DNA of 64,000 nucleotides from an uncultured Bacteroidales bacterium (GTDB taxonomy: Bacteria > Bacteroidota > Bacteroidia > Bacteroidales > F082). The position numbers were made by a program, and so were the translations under genes. Of this stretch, positions 43,062 through 52,201 are shown piece by piece. The DNA lies in contig CAMZJA010000011.1 of NCBI GenBank assembly GCA_947307415.1, forward strand, positions 1-64,000, in the 5' to 3' direction. Each line of letters starts with the position of its first letter. Position 1 is the stretch's first letter. The notes below the pieces were generated by a model. The model saw nothing but the letters and a program-made list of their open reading frames with translations. It was not told the origin of the DNA and searched no databases.

Positions 43062-43290
43062 AACGTGGTCGGAATTGCAAGCCGATACTTATTATCACGA
43101 TCTGATAGAGGCAATTCAGGATGTTGCAGATCATCCGACATATCTTGACAGAAAATACGACGAAATCCTAATTGGATTATATTGTCATAAATGCAATAAA
43201 CATTTGATTTTTTATCATTTAGTTGATAATGAAGTTGAAGTGATTAGAATACTTCATCAGAAAATGGATATTTATTCGAAGTTTGATTAG
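42994..43290 (+). CDS. parE: ParE/RelE-superfamily toxin
   Basis: A 98-residue protein with the ParE layout: LTNRAIQDLNEIWIYTVETWSE (N-terminal helices), HPTYLDRKYDEILIGLYCHKCNKHLIFYHL (beta sheet) and IRILHQKMD near the C-terminus. ParE toxins usually poison DNA gyrase. The start lies inside parD, overlapping it by 68 bases in another frame. The pair stands between hydE and hydG and may stabilise that segment. Confidence 0.9.
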   Translation: MKKYHLTNRAIQDLNEIWIYTVETWSELQADTYYHDLIEAIQDVADHPTYLDRKYDEILIGLYCHKCNKHLIFYHLVDNEVEVIRILHQKMDIYSKFD

Positions 43291-43303
43291 TTTTCAATTA
43301 TTT

Positions 43304-43336
43304 AAAAAAAGGTGACCACCTTTACGATAGTCACCC
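43304..43336 (-). terminator. Possible minus-strand terminator downstream of hydG
   Basis: Minus strand: GGTGAC and GTCACC (43330-43335 and 43311-43316 on the plus strand) around 13 bases, followed by seven T. It lies about 140 bases beyond the hydG stop, past the octamer array. Confidence 0.45.
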
Positions 43337-43386
43337 AAACATCATTCATTATATAATCCAAATTGAAGTAAAATCTTCTTTATAAG

Positions 43387-43476
43387 TTGTTCAGTTGATC
43401 AGTTGTTCAGTTAGTCAGTTTTGAGTCGTCGAAAAAATAACTGAACAACTGACTAACTGATTAACTGACTAACTAG
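43387..43476. repeat. Inverted octamer arrays (TCAGTT core) at the hydG 3' end
   Basis: The left arm (43387-43420) has units TTGTTCAG, TTGATCAG, TTGTTCAG and TTAGTCAG. The right arm (43439-43476) is the inverse, AACTGAAC, AACTGACT, AACTGATT and AACTGACT. The period is 8 instead of 7. The right end provides the hydG stop codon TAG on the minus strand. It is analogous in form to the GTCTAAN arrays but unrelated in sequence. Confidence 0.85.
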
Positions 43477-44927
43477 AAGTACAAGTCTCTTTCACCTTGC
43501 TTAATTCTCTCAATACGTTTTTTGAGCTCGTCAAGGAATTGTGGGTCGACGTTCTTGAAGTTGTTTTCGATGGTTTTCCAGCCTTTTGCGGCGACTTCAG
43601 GTGTTGCGTAGTCAACCAGGTATTCCGTCAAGGTGAGGATGGCATTCGGGGTGCAGTAGCGCTTGATGAAGCCAGGCACGCTGAATTCCATGAAATGCTC
43701 GCCGGTTCTGCCCAAACGATAGCATGCGGTGCAGAAGCTCGGGATGAAGTCGTGGTCCAAAAGTTCGTCGATGATGTCGCCCAAGGTGCGGTCGTCGCCA
43801 ATCTTGAACTGCTCGCGGTGCAGGTTCTGGTTTTCCTGCTTGTCGCTGTTCTTTTCCTCTTCCTCGTGGTGATATTTGTAGTCGCCAATCTGCAGGTTGG
43901 TGCCACCGTCGATCTGTGAAATGCCGTATTCAATGGCTTTTGCGCGGAATGCGGCGTCCTCGCGGGCGGTGAGAATCATACCGGTGTAAGGTACTGCCAG
44001 ACGGAAGATTGCGATGATTTTCTCAAATGTGTCGTCATCAACGAAATATTTCTTGTCGATGCTCAATCCTGATGCGTCTTTGATGCGCGGGAACGAGATG
44101 GTATGCGGTCCGACGTTGAAGCAAGCCTCGAGGTGGTTGGTGTGACGAATCATTGCTAACACCTCGTAACGCCAGTCGTACAAGCCGAAGAGGATACCCA
44201 GACCGTTGTCGTCGATGCCTGCCTGCTGAGCGCGGTCCATGGCGGTCAGACGGTAGTTGTAATCGCCTTTCTTGGTGTTAATCGGGTGATATTCGTTGTA
44301 AATCTCAGGGCAATAAGTCTCCTGGAAGATCTGATATGTTCCGATGCCGGCCTCTTTCACTGTGCGGAAGCCTTCAACGTCGAGCGGAGCTGCGTTGATG
44401 TTCACACGACGGATCGAGCCTTTGCCTTTCTTGGTGTTGTATGTCACTTTCACAGTGTGGGCGATGTATTCCGGCGAATATTTTGGCGACTCGCCATAAA
44501 CCAAGATGAGTCGTTTCTGGCCGTCTTCCTCCAAAGCTTCCACGTTGCGGACGAGTTCTTCATCGGTCAGAGTCGTGCGGATCTGTTCTTTGTTCGATGA
44601 GCGGAAACCGCAGTAGCTGCAGTTGTTTACGCAATAGTTGCCCACATAGAGAGGTGCGAAGAGCACGATACGGTTGCCGTAGATGCGGCGTTTCAGTTCG
44701 CGAGCGCCTTCCTTGATCTCTTCAACCAGTTTCGGATCGGTTGTGTTGACCAAAACCGCTGTCTCTTCCATCGTGAGGCGGTTCTTGTTCAGTGATTTCT
44801 CAATGATTTCATGCACGCGATCTGGTGTGCTCTTGGTGTTGTTGATGTAGTCCCAAATCTCGTTTGAGTCGATAAACGGGCGGTTAGGCTCGTCTGGGAT
44901 GCGACATTTTTCCGGATGAAATTGCAT
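43473..44927 (-). CDS. hydG: [FeFe]-hydrogenase maturase HydG (radical SAM tyrosine lyase)
   Basis: A 484-residue enzyme that cleaves tyrosine to give the CO and CN ligands of the H-cluster. The radical SAM cluster is CX3CX2C at Cys99, Cys103 and Cys106 (YCVNNCSYCGF). The C-terminal auxiliary cluster is CX2CX22C at Cys399, Cys402 and Cys425, the exact HydG spacing that ThiH lacks. Transcription from a TATCTTTG box at 45116-45123 gives a leader of about 183 bases. The stop TAG is contributed by the octamer array. Confidence 0.96.
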   Translation of the reverse strand: MQFHPEKCRIPDEPNRPFIDSNEIWDYINNTKSTPDRVHEIIEKSLNKNRLTMEETAVLVNTTDPKLVEEIKEGARELKRRIYGNRIVLFAPLYVGNYCVNNCSYCGFRSSNKEQIRTTLTDEELVRNVEALEEDGQKRLILVYGESPKYSPEYIAHTVKVTYNTKKGKGSIRRVNINAAPLDVEGFRTVKEAGIGTYQIFQETYCPEIYNEYHPINTKKGDYNYRLTAMDRAQQAGIDDNGLGILFGLYDWRYEVLAMIRHTNHLEACFNVGPHTISFPRIKDASGLSIDKKYFVDDDTFEKIIAIFRLAVPYTGMILTAREDAAFRAKAIEYGISQIDGGTNLQIGDYKYHHEEEEKNSDKQENQNLHREQFKIGDDRTLGDIIDELLDHDFIPSFCTACYRLGRTGEHFMEFSVPGFIKRYCTPNAILTLTEYLVDYATPEVAAKGWKTIENNFKNVDPQFLDELKKRIERIKQGERDLYF

Positions 44928-45123
44928 ATTTTTAGCTTTTTATTTGTTATTTTTCCTTTTAAAACAACAAAATTCAGCTGAGAAATGAGAAGTTTCAATT
45001 CCCTCGCCGTCAGATTTTATGATCTTTCGACTCTGATCTTTCATTCGTAAAGCCCTTAGTCTCAATAACTTATCTCGACTTTAGGTCATCTACAAACTAT
45101 TGTTGGTTGGTTTTGCAAAGATA
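44928..45123 (-). promoter_or_regulatory. hydG promoter and long leader
   Basis: Minus-strand TATCTTTG at 45116-45123, then about 183 untranslated bases. The leader contains two GAAAGATCA copies 14 bases apart and a possible CAGA/TCTG stem. No known riboswitch is recognised. The length is unusual for this genome, so regulation in the leader is possible. Confidence 0.5.
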
Positions 45124-45159
45124 CTTATTTTTTTAATTAAACCAAATATTTTTAAAAAA

Positions 45160-45193
45160 TCTAAGGTCTAAAGTCTAACGTCTAAGGTCTAAA
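45160..45193. repeat. GTCTAAN heptad array forming the hydF 3' end
   Basis: About four and a half units in one orientation without an inverted partner. On the minus strand it reads TTTAGACCTTAGACG, which encodes the last residues F-R-P of HydF and its TAG stop. Confidence 0.85.
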
Positions 45194-46372
45194 AATTTTC
45201 GTCACTCTTTCAAAAATGCCGTTCATATAAGCAATTGCCATGCCGTAATTGCTAATAGGAATGCCGTTTTCGACCGCCATATTCGTGCGGTTGATGAGTT
45301 GTTTGCGTGTCGCCATGCAGCCTCCGCATTGTATCGCCATTGCGTATTGTTTTATATTTAAAATAGGCGTGAGGCCTGAAAGATATGTGAAATCGATGTT
45401 CTTTCCGGTGAATTTCCTGATGAGATTCGGCAGTTTCACTCGTCCGATGTCGCCGCAGCTGATTTCGTGAGTGCATGACTCGAGCATCAGGATTTTGTCG
45501 CCATTCTTGAGTTTTGACAGGTGAGGAGTGCCTTTCAGATAATTCTCGAAATCGCCTCTCAAGCGAGCCATGATGATGCTGAAACTAGTGAGCATCACGT
45601 CATTCGGCACAATCTCGTTGACAATCTTAAATGCTTGAGAATCAGTGACTACGAGAGCTGGGCGAGGCATGTTTGAGTCGAAATACTGTTGCAATGCCGT
45701 TTCTTTCAAAACCACGCAGATGCAGTCGTGGTCGAGCACGTCGCGGATCGCCATCACCTGAGGCAGTATCATTCGGCCTTCCGGAGCCTCATCGTCGATA
45801 GGAGTGACCAAAACCACCACATCGCCAGGTTTTATTAAGCCTCCGAGTAGCGATGCCTTCTTGAAGGCACTTTCGGGAATGGCTTTCTTCAGCGCTACTT
45901 GAAGTATTTTCGCGTCATCTTTCAATGCGCTGAATTCCAATACTGTCGTGTCAAATCCTTTTTCAATTATGGTTCTCTTTTTTATCGGTAAACTATAAAT
46001 ATCAGATTTGTTATGCACAATAATAAACGGCACCTCGTGCTTCTTAAACTGCTCGATGATATTACATTCCGCCACGCCGAATTCCTCTCCGGCAATCACC
46101 AAAATAGCGCAGTCAATCTCTTTCAGCACCTGATAAGTCTTTTCAACGCGCTGTTTCCCAAGGGCACTCACATCGTCGATGCCGGCGGTATCGATAAGCA
46201 CTACCGGGCCGATGCCGAAAATCTCGATTGATTTCTTCACAGGGTCGGTGGTCGTTCCTGCCTGCTCCGACACAATAGCCATCGGTTGTCCCGTTAACTT
46301 GTTGATTATCGAGCTTTTACCGTTATTCATCCGCCCGAAAATCCCAATATGAGGTTTTAAATCTTTAGCCAT
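45182..46372 (-). CDS. hydF: [FeFe]-hydrogenase maturation GTPase HydF
   Basis: A 396-residue scaffold protein for the H-cluster. The N-terminal GTPase domain has GRMNNGKSS (about 13-21), TTTDPVKK, and DTAGIDD. The C-terminal cluster-binding domain has CTH (Cys300, His302) and CGGC (Cys349, Cys352), the HydF pattern. The start at MAKDLKPHIG fits the family and follows the TATTTTTG box at 46391-46398. The last codons and stop lie in a heptad array, so the original C-terminus may have been slightly different. Confidence 0.95.
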   Translation of the reverse strand: MAKDLKPHIGIFGRMNNGKSSIINKLTGQPMAIVSEQAGTTTDPVKKSIEIFGIGPVVLIDTAGIDDVSALGKQRVEKTYQVLKEIDCAILVIAGEEFGVAECNIIEQFKKHEVPFIIVHNKSDIYSLPIKKRTIIEKGFDTTVLEFSALKDDAKILQVALKKAIPESAFKKASLLGGLIKPGDVVVLVTPIDDEAPEGRMILPQVMAIRDVLDHDCICVVLKETALQQYFDSNMPRPALVVTDSQAFKIVNEIVPNDVMLTSFSIIMARLRGDFENYLKGTPHLSKLKNGDKILMLESCTHEISCGDIGRVKLPNLIRKFTGKNIDFTYLSGLTPILNIKQYAMAIQCGGCMATRKQLINRTNMAVENGIPISNYGMAIAYMNGIFERVTKIFRP

Positions 46373-46453
46373 TTTCTGAAAAAGTTTTTGCAAAAATAGT
46401 AATAAAATTTTGTATCTTTGCAAAGAATTTACCATTGACTATTAGTTTTTACA

Positions 46454-46486
46454 GCTAATGGCTAATGGCTAACTGCTAATAGCTTA
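46454..46486. repeat. GCTAAnn heptad array
   Basis: Units GCTAATG, GCTAATG, GCTAACT and GCTAATA at period 7, partly complementary to ATTAG upstream (46441). It lies in the 5' leader of the next gene, just before its ATG and after the TATCTTTG promoter at 46413-46420. It is a third sequence version of the short-period array theme. Confidence 0.7.
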
Positions 46487-46489
46487 AAA

Positions 46490-48493
46490 ATGAACTTTTT
46501 ATATCCAAATATGCTCTGGTGTTTGTTCGCGCTGGCAATCCCAATCATCATTCACCTTTTTAATTTCAGAAGGCATAAAATCGTGTATTTCAGCAATACT
46601 GCCACGCTGAAGACGATTGAGCAGGAGAACGCCAAGACGAAAAAGCTAAAATATGTTATCGTTTTGATAATGAGGATGTTATTCATCGCCGGACTTGTTT
46701 TTGCTTTCGCTTATCCTTACAATTCAGAGCAGAAACTTAAGACCGACGATACTGATAATTTGGTGGCGGTTTATATCGACAACTCAATGTCGATGCACAG
46801 CCAGTCGTCGGAGATTTCTCTGATAGAAGATGCAAGGTCGTCGGCACGCAAAATGGTCAGTAATATCAGTCCTTCGCAGAGATTTGTGCTGCTCACTAAC
46901 AGCCGTCAGCTTGACAACGAATACCCGATGAATCAGGACGAGATGCTGATGAGTATAGATGCTATGCAAACCGAGGCTTCGCCATTGACATTCAATAATT
47001 TATATGAGAATTTGCAGATGATAATGAATCGTAATGGCTTCAAGTCAGCGTCTTTGTTCATGTATTCCGACTTCCAAGACAACATGATGAACATGGACGG
47101 CCTCGCTGCTGATTCCGCAATTCAGATTGTCGCAATGCCGTTAGCCTCTGATTATCAACAAAATATTTACATCGACACGGTGTGGCTGTCGTCGCCGATT
47201 CTGCAAAAAGGCCTTGCAAACGAGATTAACGTGCGCATTGTTAACGAAAGCGCAAAGGATATAAACGGCTTGCCTGTAAATTTTGAAATTGATGGTAAGT
47301 CGCTGGCGTTCAATACAATAGATATCCCGGCAAACGGCAAAAACGATATCGCGATGCAATTCATACTGAACGAATCAGGCGAAAAAACTGCTGCCGTCTC
47401 AATCAACGATTACCCGATCACATTCGATGACACGTATAATTTCGTTTTGAACGTTCGGCCGATCATAAAAATCGTGGAATTGTCAACAAACAACGGCGAT
47501 TTAGCGATTAAAACATTATTTGAAAACGATTCGTTATTCGATTATCATGTGATGAGTCCATATCGTATCGACCAGCAATATCTTGCTGATTGTCAGATGG
47601 TTATCGTCGATGGCGACGCTAATTTGAATGAAACGATGTGGCAAAATATAATCGATTTCGCAAGAGACGGCGGCAGTGTGGTTGTTTTCCCATCGGAGAG
47701 CTCTGCGCGCTCAGAGAACTTTGAGTTCTCTGATGACACTTTATCAATTAGCACCATCGCATCGCAACATGATTTCTTTGACGATATCTTCGTTTCCATC
47801 CCTCACAATGCCGACCTCCCAAAGGTTTATAAGCACGTTCAAATTGATAGAAAATATTTTTCTAATACATTGACACTCATTTTTTTACAGAATGGTACTT
47901 CATTCTTTACTTTAAGTAAAATCGGAAGCGGAAATATCTTCAGTTTCGCATCTCAATTGGGTAAAGATTGGACCAATTTTGCCGGAAATTCGCTGTTTGT
48001 TCCAATCATGTACAAGATAGCGATGCTGGGCGGTCAGATGGGTCGTTTGTCTTATACTTTGGGTGTCGACAAAGACATTGTAATTAACGATTTGACTGCA
48101 TTTTCGGAAGGCGATATTAGAATTCGAGACGAACAAGGCAATTTCGAGATGATTCCGATGGTGGAAATGCGTAACAATCGAGCGCTGGTAAGGCTTTACG
48201 ACGAGTTACCGGGTGCCGGATTCTACACCATCAACAAAGGTGATGAAATCATTGAAACAACTGCATGGAACGACAGCCGTAAAGAGTCTAAAATGATGTT
48301 TTTGGATAGGGAAGAAGTCGATAAATTGTTGAAAGACAATGGATTAAACGTCTACTCAGTGCTTAAAGCTGACGAGATCCATTCCGACATCATGGAGACT
48401 ATGATTCGCCGTTCGATGATGTGGAAGTCGTTCATCATTCTATCGTTGATAACTATGTTGATAGAAATTTTGGTTTTACGTTTCTGGAAATAA
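46490..48493 (+). CDS. BatA-domain membrane protein with vWA-like region
   Basis: A 667-residue membrane protein. The N-terminus MNFLYPNMLWCLFALAIPIIIHLFNFRR is the BatA/TIGR02226 double-membrane signature; segments lie at about 8-24 and 56-76. A von Willebrand A-like region follows (about 90-240; VAVYIDNSMSM supplies the DxSxS metal site), then beta-rich domains, and a final membrane helix (about 643-664) ends the protein. Members are thought to take part in envelope stress or aerotolerance complexes. The gene stands alone, without batB-batD or a MoxR ATPase nearby. Confidence 0.88.
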   Translation: MNFLYPNMLWCLFALAIPIIIHLFNFRRHKIVYFSNTATLKTIEQENAKTKKLKYVIVLIMRMLFIAGLVFAFAYPYNSEQKLKTDDTDNLVAVYIDNSMSMHSQSSEISLIEDARSSARKMVSNISPSQRFVLLTNSRQLDNEYPMNQDEMLMSIDAMQTEASPLTFNNLYENLQMIMNRNGFKSASLFMYSDFQDNMMNMDGLAADSAIQIVAMPLASDYQQNIYIDTVWLSSPILQKGLANEINVRIVNESAKDINGLPVNFEIDGKSLAFNTIDIPANGKNDIAMQFILNESGEKTAAVSINDYPITFDDTYNFVLNVRPIIKIVELSTNNGDLAIKTLFENDSLFDYHVMSPYRIDQQYLADCQMVIVDGDANLNETMWQNIIDFARDGGSVVVFPSESSARSENFEFSDDTLSISTIASQHDFFDDIFVSIPHNADLPKVYKHVQIDRKYFSNTLTLIFLQNGTSFFTLSKIGSGNIFSFASQLGKDWTNFAGNSLFVPIMYKIAMLGGQMGRLSYTLGVDKDIVINDLTAFSEGDIRIRDEQGNFEMIPMVEMRNNRALVRLYDELPGAGFYTINKGDEIIETTAWNDSRKESKMMFLDREEVDKLLKDNGLNVYSVLKADEIHSDIMETMIRRSMMWKSFIILSLITMLIEILVLRFWK

Positions 48494-48534
48494 AATTTTT
48501 TGTAATTTTGTAAGTTAACTTTGATTTTTTGAAA

Positions 48535-51342
48535 ATGGCAGATTTTGACGACGAAAATATTGACAATCAAGAACTTGAAGAGATAAACGAGATTGGCGAC
48601 GACGTAACGCAAGTGCTCGATGGCTTCGATCCTACGGCGGAAGAAGAGTCGGGAATGCTTGTGCAGTCGGGCGATGGCTACCGTATCGTGCCGCTGAAGG
48701 GTATGTTTGAGAACTGGTTTCTCGACTATTCCTCGTATGTCATTCTCGACCGCGCTGTGCCTGAGATCGACGATGGTTTGAAGCCTGTGCAACGCCGTAT
48801 CCTGCATTCAATGAAGGAGATTGACGACGGACGCTACAACAAGGTGGCTAATATCGTGGGAAACACCATGAAATATCATCCTCACGGCGACGCTTCCATC
48901 GGCGATGCGCTTGTGAATCTGGGTCAGAAAGACCTCCTGATCGATTGCCAAGGTAACTGGGGCAATATCCTCACCGGCGACGGTGCGGCGGCGCCACGTT
49001 ATATCGAGGCTCGTCTGTCGAAATTCGCTCTCGACGTGGTTTATAACCCGAAAACAACGGATTGGACGTTCTCATACGACGGCCGTAACAAAGAGCCGAT
49101 AACCCTTCCGGTGAAGTTCCCATTGCTGCTTTTCCAAGGCGCCATGGGCATCGCGGTGGGTCTGAAGTCGGAAATCTTGCCGCATAATTTCAACGAACTC
49201 ATCGATGCTTCCATTCATTACCTCAAAGATGAGCCTTTTGAGCTGTATCCAGACTTCCAAACAGGCGGTCTCATTGATGTTAGAGGCTACAATGATGGTG
49301 GTCGCGGCTCAAGAGTGCAGGTGAGGGCAAGGATATCGCAAATCGATAAAAAGACGTTGGTAATCACTGAGATACCTTACGGAACGACGACCGAAACATT
49401 GATTCAGTCGATCACTCAAGCAGGCGAGAAGGGTAAGATCAAGATTCGTCGCGTTGACGATAATACCTCGAAAAACGCTGAAATCGTTATACATCTCGCG
49501 CCAGGCGTCTCACCCGACCAGACAATCGACGCACTTTACGCTTTCACGAAGTGTCAGGTTAAGCTGAACAGCCTCTGCACATGCGTGATTCATAACGATA
49601 AGCCTGAATTTACTACCATTTCGACTATTTTGAAGCATAATACCGACCATACTGTCGACTTGTTGAGTTGGGAGCTTCAAAACACGCTTGAAGAACTTGA
49701 AGGTCAATGGCATTGGATATCTCTTGAAAAGATTTTCTTTGAAAAGCGAATCTATAAGATTTTGGAGAAAGACGCACCGAGCTACGACGCTCAGATTGAT
49801 GCAATCGAGAAGGCGTTCGATCCATATCGTCCGCAACTGAAGAAGGATATCACGCGCGATGATGTGCTGAAACTTTGTGAAAAACCGGTTCGTAAAATCT
49901 CTAAATTCGATATCAAAAAGGCTGAGGATCAATTGCTTGACATCGAAAAACAGATTGAGCAGGTGAAATACGACCTCGACCATATCGTGGATTACACCAT
50001 CCATTATTTCGAAGAGATGAAGCGCAAATACGGCAAGGGTCGCGAACGTAAGACCGAAATCCGTAACTTCGACAACATCTCAGCAGTGGCAGTGGCGGCA
50101 AACAACGAGAAGCTGTATGTGAACAAAGAGGAAGGATTTATCTGTAACTCGGTGGGAATCAAGAAGGAACAGAATAAAGACGCTTACATGTTTATCACCG
50201 ACTGCTCCGACATCGACGACGTCATCGTGTTCCGCGAAAACGGCACGTTCTCGGTGGTCAAGCTGCAGCCTAAGCTGTTTGTCGGACCTGAAAAGATTAT
50301 CTACGCGAACATCTATCATAAAGGCGACAAACGCACGATTTACAACATGGCTTATCGCAATGGAAAGCCAGGAAATCCTTATTATGTCAAGCGTTTCTAT
50401 GTCGATGGCATCACTCACGACAGGATTTATGATCTCACGATGGGTGAGCCGGGTTCGAAAGTGGCGTATTTCTCAGCAAATCCTAATGGTGAGGCTGAAG
50501 TCATCAAGGTGATGTTGCGCCCGGCACCGAAGTTGAAGAAGCTGTCGTTCGACTACGATTTTGCTACTTTGGACATCAAAGGACGCGCAAGCCGTGGTAA
50601 CAAGCTCACAAATCATAGCGTAAACCGCATTTTTAAGCGCGAGGAAGGCGTTTCGACCCTCTCGGCACGTGAGATATGGTACGACGACACTGTGAAGCGT
50701 CTGAATGCCGATGGACGCGGCGTTTCTATTGGCCGTTATTCGGGCAACGACAGAATTATGCAGATTCACGCCAACGGCGAGTTCCGTCTCACTAACTTCG
50801 ACCTCTCGACGCATTTCGACGACGACATGACGATGATTTTCAAGTTTGAGCCTGAGACTATTTTCACCGTTTTGTACATTGAAGCCGAGACTAAGTTAAT
50901 GTATATCAAGAGGTTTACCGTTGAAGAAGATACTCCTCTCAACAAGCGAATCTCGTTCATCGGCGAAGGTGAGGATGCAAAACTGATAGCCGTCAATATG
51001 GATTTGTTGCCGAAACTGTTGCTGAAATTCAACGACGGTGTGAGTGGCAAACACTTTGAGGATGAAGAACTTAACGTTGATGAATACATTGGAGTGAAGA
51101 GCTATAAAGCCAGAGGAAAACGCCTCTCGGTGCACGATGTGAACTATTACGAATTTTTGGAGCCGTTTGAGCCGCCGGTAGTGGAAGAGGAGTCTGAAAC
51201 TGCGGAAGAAGCAGTGGAAGAGCTCGTGGAAGAAACAATAGTGAGCTCTGAGAATTCAGAAACTGCCGAAGAAAAAGAAAACTCTGAGATCTCCGAGAAC
51301 TCTAACGACGACAATAAAGACGGTCAGTTGACGTTATTCTAA
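48535..51342 (+). CDS. parC: Topoisomerase IV subunit A (ParC/GyrA family)
   Basis: A 935-residue type IIA topoisomerase subunit. The winged-helix region has DGLKPVQRRILHSM, then KYHPHGDASIGDALV and APRYIEARLSK with catalytic Tyr156. The C-terminal part (about 520-870) is a beta-pinwheel without a clear gyrase box, so ParC is preferred over GyrA. The last 65 residues are an acidic, serine-rich tail ending QLTLF. The ATG at 48535 follows TAATTTTG at 48503-48510; an upstream TTG is less likely. It decatenates chromosomes with ParE. Confidence 0.93.
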   Translation: MADFDDENIDNQELEEINEIGDDVTQVLDGFDPTAEEESGMLVQSGDGYRIVPLKGMFENWFLDYSSYVILDRAVPEIDDGLKPVQRRILHSMKEIDDGRYNKVANIVGNTMKYHPHGDASIGDALVNLGQKDLLIDCQGNWGNILTGDGAAAPRYIEARLSKFALDVVYNPKTTDWTFSYDGRNKEPITLPVKFPLLLFQGAMGIAVGLKSEILPHNFNELIDASIHYLKDEPFELYPDFQTGGLIDVRGYNDGGRGSRVQVRARISQIDKKTLVITEIPYGTTTETLIQSITQAGEKGKIKIRRVDDNTSKNAEIVIHLAPGVSPDQTIDALYAFTKCQVKLNSLCTCVIHNDKPEFTTISTILKHNTDHTVDLLSWELQNTLEELEGQWHWISLEKIFFEKRIYKILEKDAPSYDAQIDAIEKAFDPYRPQLKKDITRDDVLKLCEKPVRKISKFDIKKAEDQLLDIEKQIEQVKYDLDHIVDYTIHYFEEMKRKYGKGRERKTEIRNFDNISAVAVAANNEKLYVNKEEGFICNSVGIKKEQNKDAYMFITDCSDIDDVIVFRENGTFSVVKLQPKLFVGPEKIIYANIYHKGDKRTIYNMAYRNGKPGNPYYVKRFYVDGITHDRIYDLTMGEPGSKVAYFSANPNGEAEVIKVMLRPAPKLKKLSFDYDFATLDIKGRASRGNKLTNHSVNRIFKREEGVSTLSAREIWYDDTVKRLNADGRGVSIGRYSGNDRIMQIHANGEFRLTNFDLSTHFDDDMTMIFKFEPETIFTVLYIEAETKLMYIKRFTVEEDTPLNKRISFIGEGEDAKLIAVNMDLLPKLLLKFNDGVSGKHFEDEELNVDEYIGVKSYKARGKRLSVHDVNYYEFLEPFEPPVVEEESETAEEAVEELVEETIVSSENSETAEEKENSEISENSNDDNKDGQLTLF

Positions 51343-51344
51343 CA

Positions 51345-52154
51345 ATGAAAAAGCTCATTTTGATATTATCCGCTGCTGTTTTATTGTTGCTCTCATGTTC
51401 TGAGCAGCAAGGCGTCGCGCGTCGTTTTGTGAAAAACAACCGCAAGACTGTAGTGGCTTTATATCTTCCTGAGAGGCTCGAAAAACACAATCTCCGTAAC
51501 GATTCCATACCCACTGAATTAGTGGAAGAATCGCTTCAGACACAGATTGAATATCTTGAAAAGCAAGTTAAAGTAATAGATAAAATAAACGATGATAAGT
51601 TTATGGATATCATTTACTTAACAATGAAAGAAACTCTTAATGATTATGGTCTTTCTGTGGAGTATTGGGAGGGCGAAACCTCGCAACCTGACTCCATACA
51701 TTGGGTGATTGAGATACCAAGAATTGAGATAACTGAATCCAATGAAAAACAGCGTTTTTGTGACTGGATTTATGAAGATCGTTATTGCCTTGATGTGCCT
51801 GTCGACTTGGTGAATGTTGCCGCTTGGTTCAATCTTGCCAACGATACCACTTATACCATGACGTTCACGGGGCAGAACTATTTCAACGATACAGATGTGA
51901 GCTTTGATGTTGATTATCAACAGAATAAGATTGTTGCAAAGACTTATTGCGACACCATAAACATTGACGGATTCTATCGCTTCGCTACACTTTTAGGTAA
52001 GCTTTATGCTGGTTATTGCTACGATTTCATGATGAACAAATACATTGATAATCATCAAGTTGAGCCAATTGATCCTGTCAATCGCTACCGTTACAATCCA
52101 TACGAAAAGTATTTCTACAGAACCGATAGGGATTATCTGATTGAAATGAAATAA
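51345..52154 (+). CDS. Hypothetical lipoprotein, 269 aa
   Basis: A 269-residue lipoprotein with a signal peptide ending in LLSC, Cys18. The family is unrecognised. The mature part is rich in aromatic and acidic residues. It includes VVALYLPERLEKHNLRNDS and a C-terminal segment with GFYRFATLLGKLYAGYCYDFMMNKYI that could be a helix lying on the membrane. It follows parC by 2 bases and so is likely cotranscribed. A TTAGAC-type array begins just after the stop, oriented toward the convergent cdaA gene. Confidence 0.72.
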   Translation: MKKLILILSAAVLLLLSCSEQQGVARRFVKNNRKTVVALYLPERLEKHNLRNDSIPTELVEESLQTQIEYLEKQVKVIDKINDDKFMDIIYLTMKETLNDYGLSVEYWEGETSQPDSIHWVIEIPRIEITESNEKQRFCDWIYEDRYCLDVPVDLVNVAAWFNLANDTTYTMTFTGQNYFNDTDVSFDVDYQQNKIVAKTYCDTINIDGFYRFATLLGKLYAGYCYDFMMNKYIDNHQVEPIDPVNRYRYNPYEKYFYRTDRDYLIEMK

Positions 52155-52156
52155 TG

Positions 52157-52201
52157 GCTAAAGTCTAAGGTCTAAAGTCTAAGGTCTAACGTCTAAAGTC
52201 T
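52157..52201. repeat. GTCTAAN heptad array forming the cdaA 3' end
   Basis: Six units in one orientation. On the minus strand it supplies the cdaA TAG stop (52193-52195). It begins 2 bases after the stop of the lipoprotein gene on the other strand, so it fills the whole convergent junction. Confidence 0.85.
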
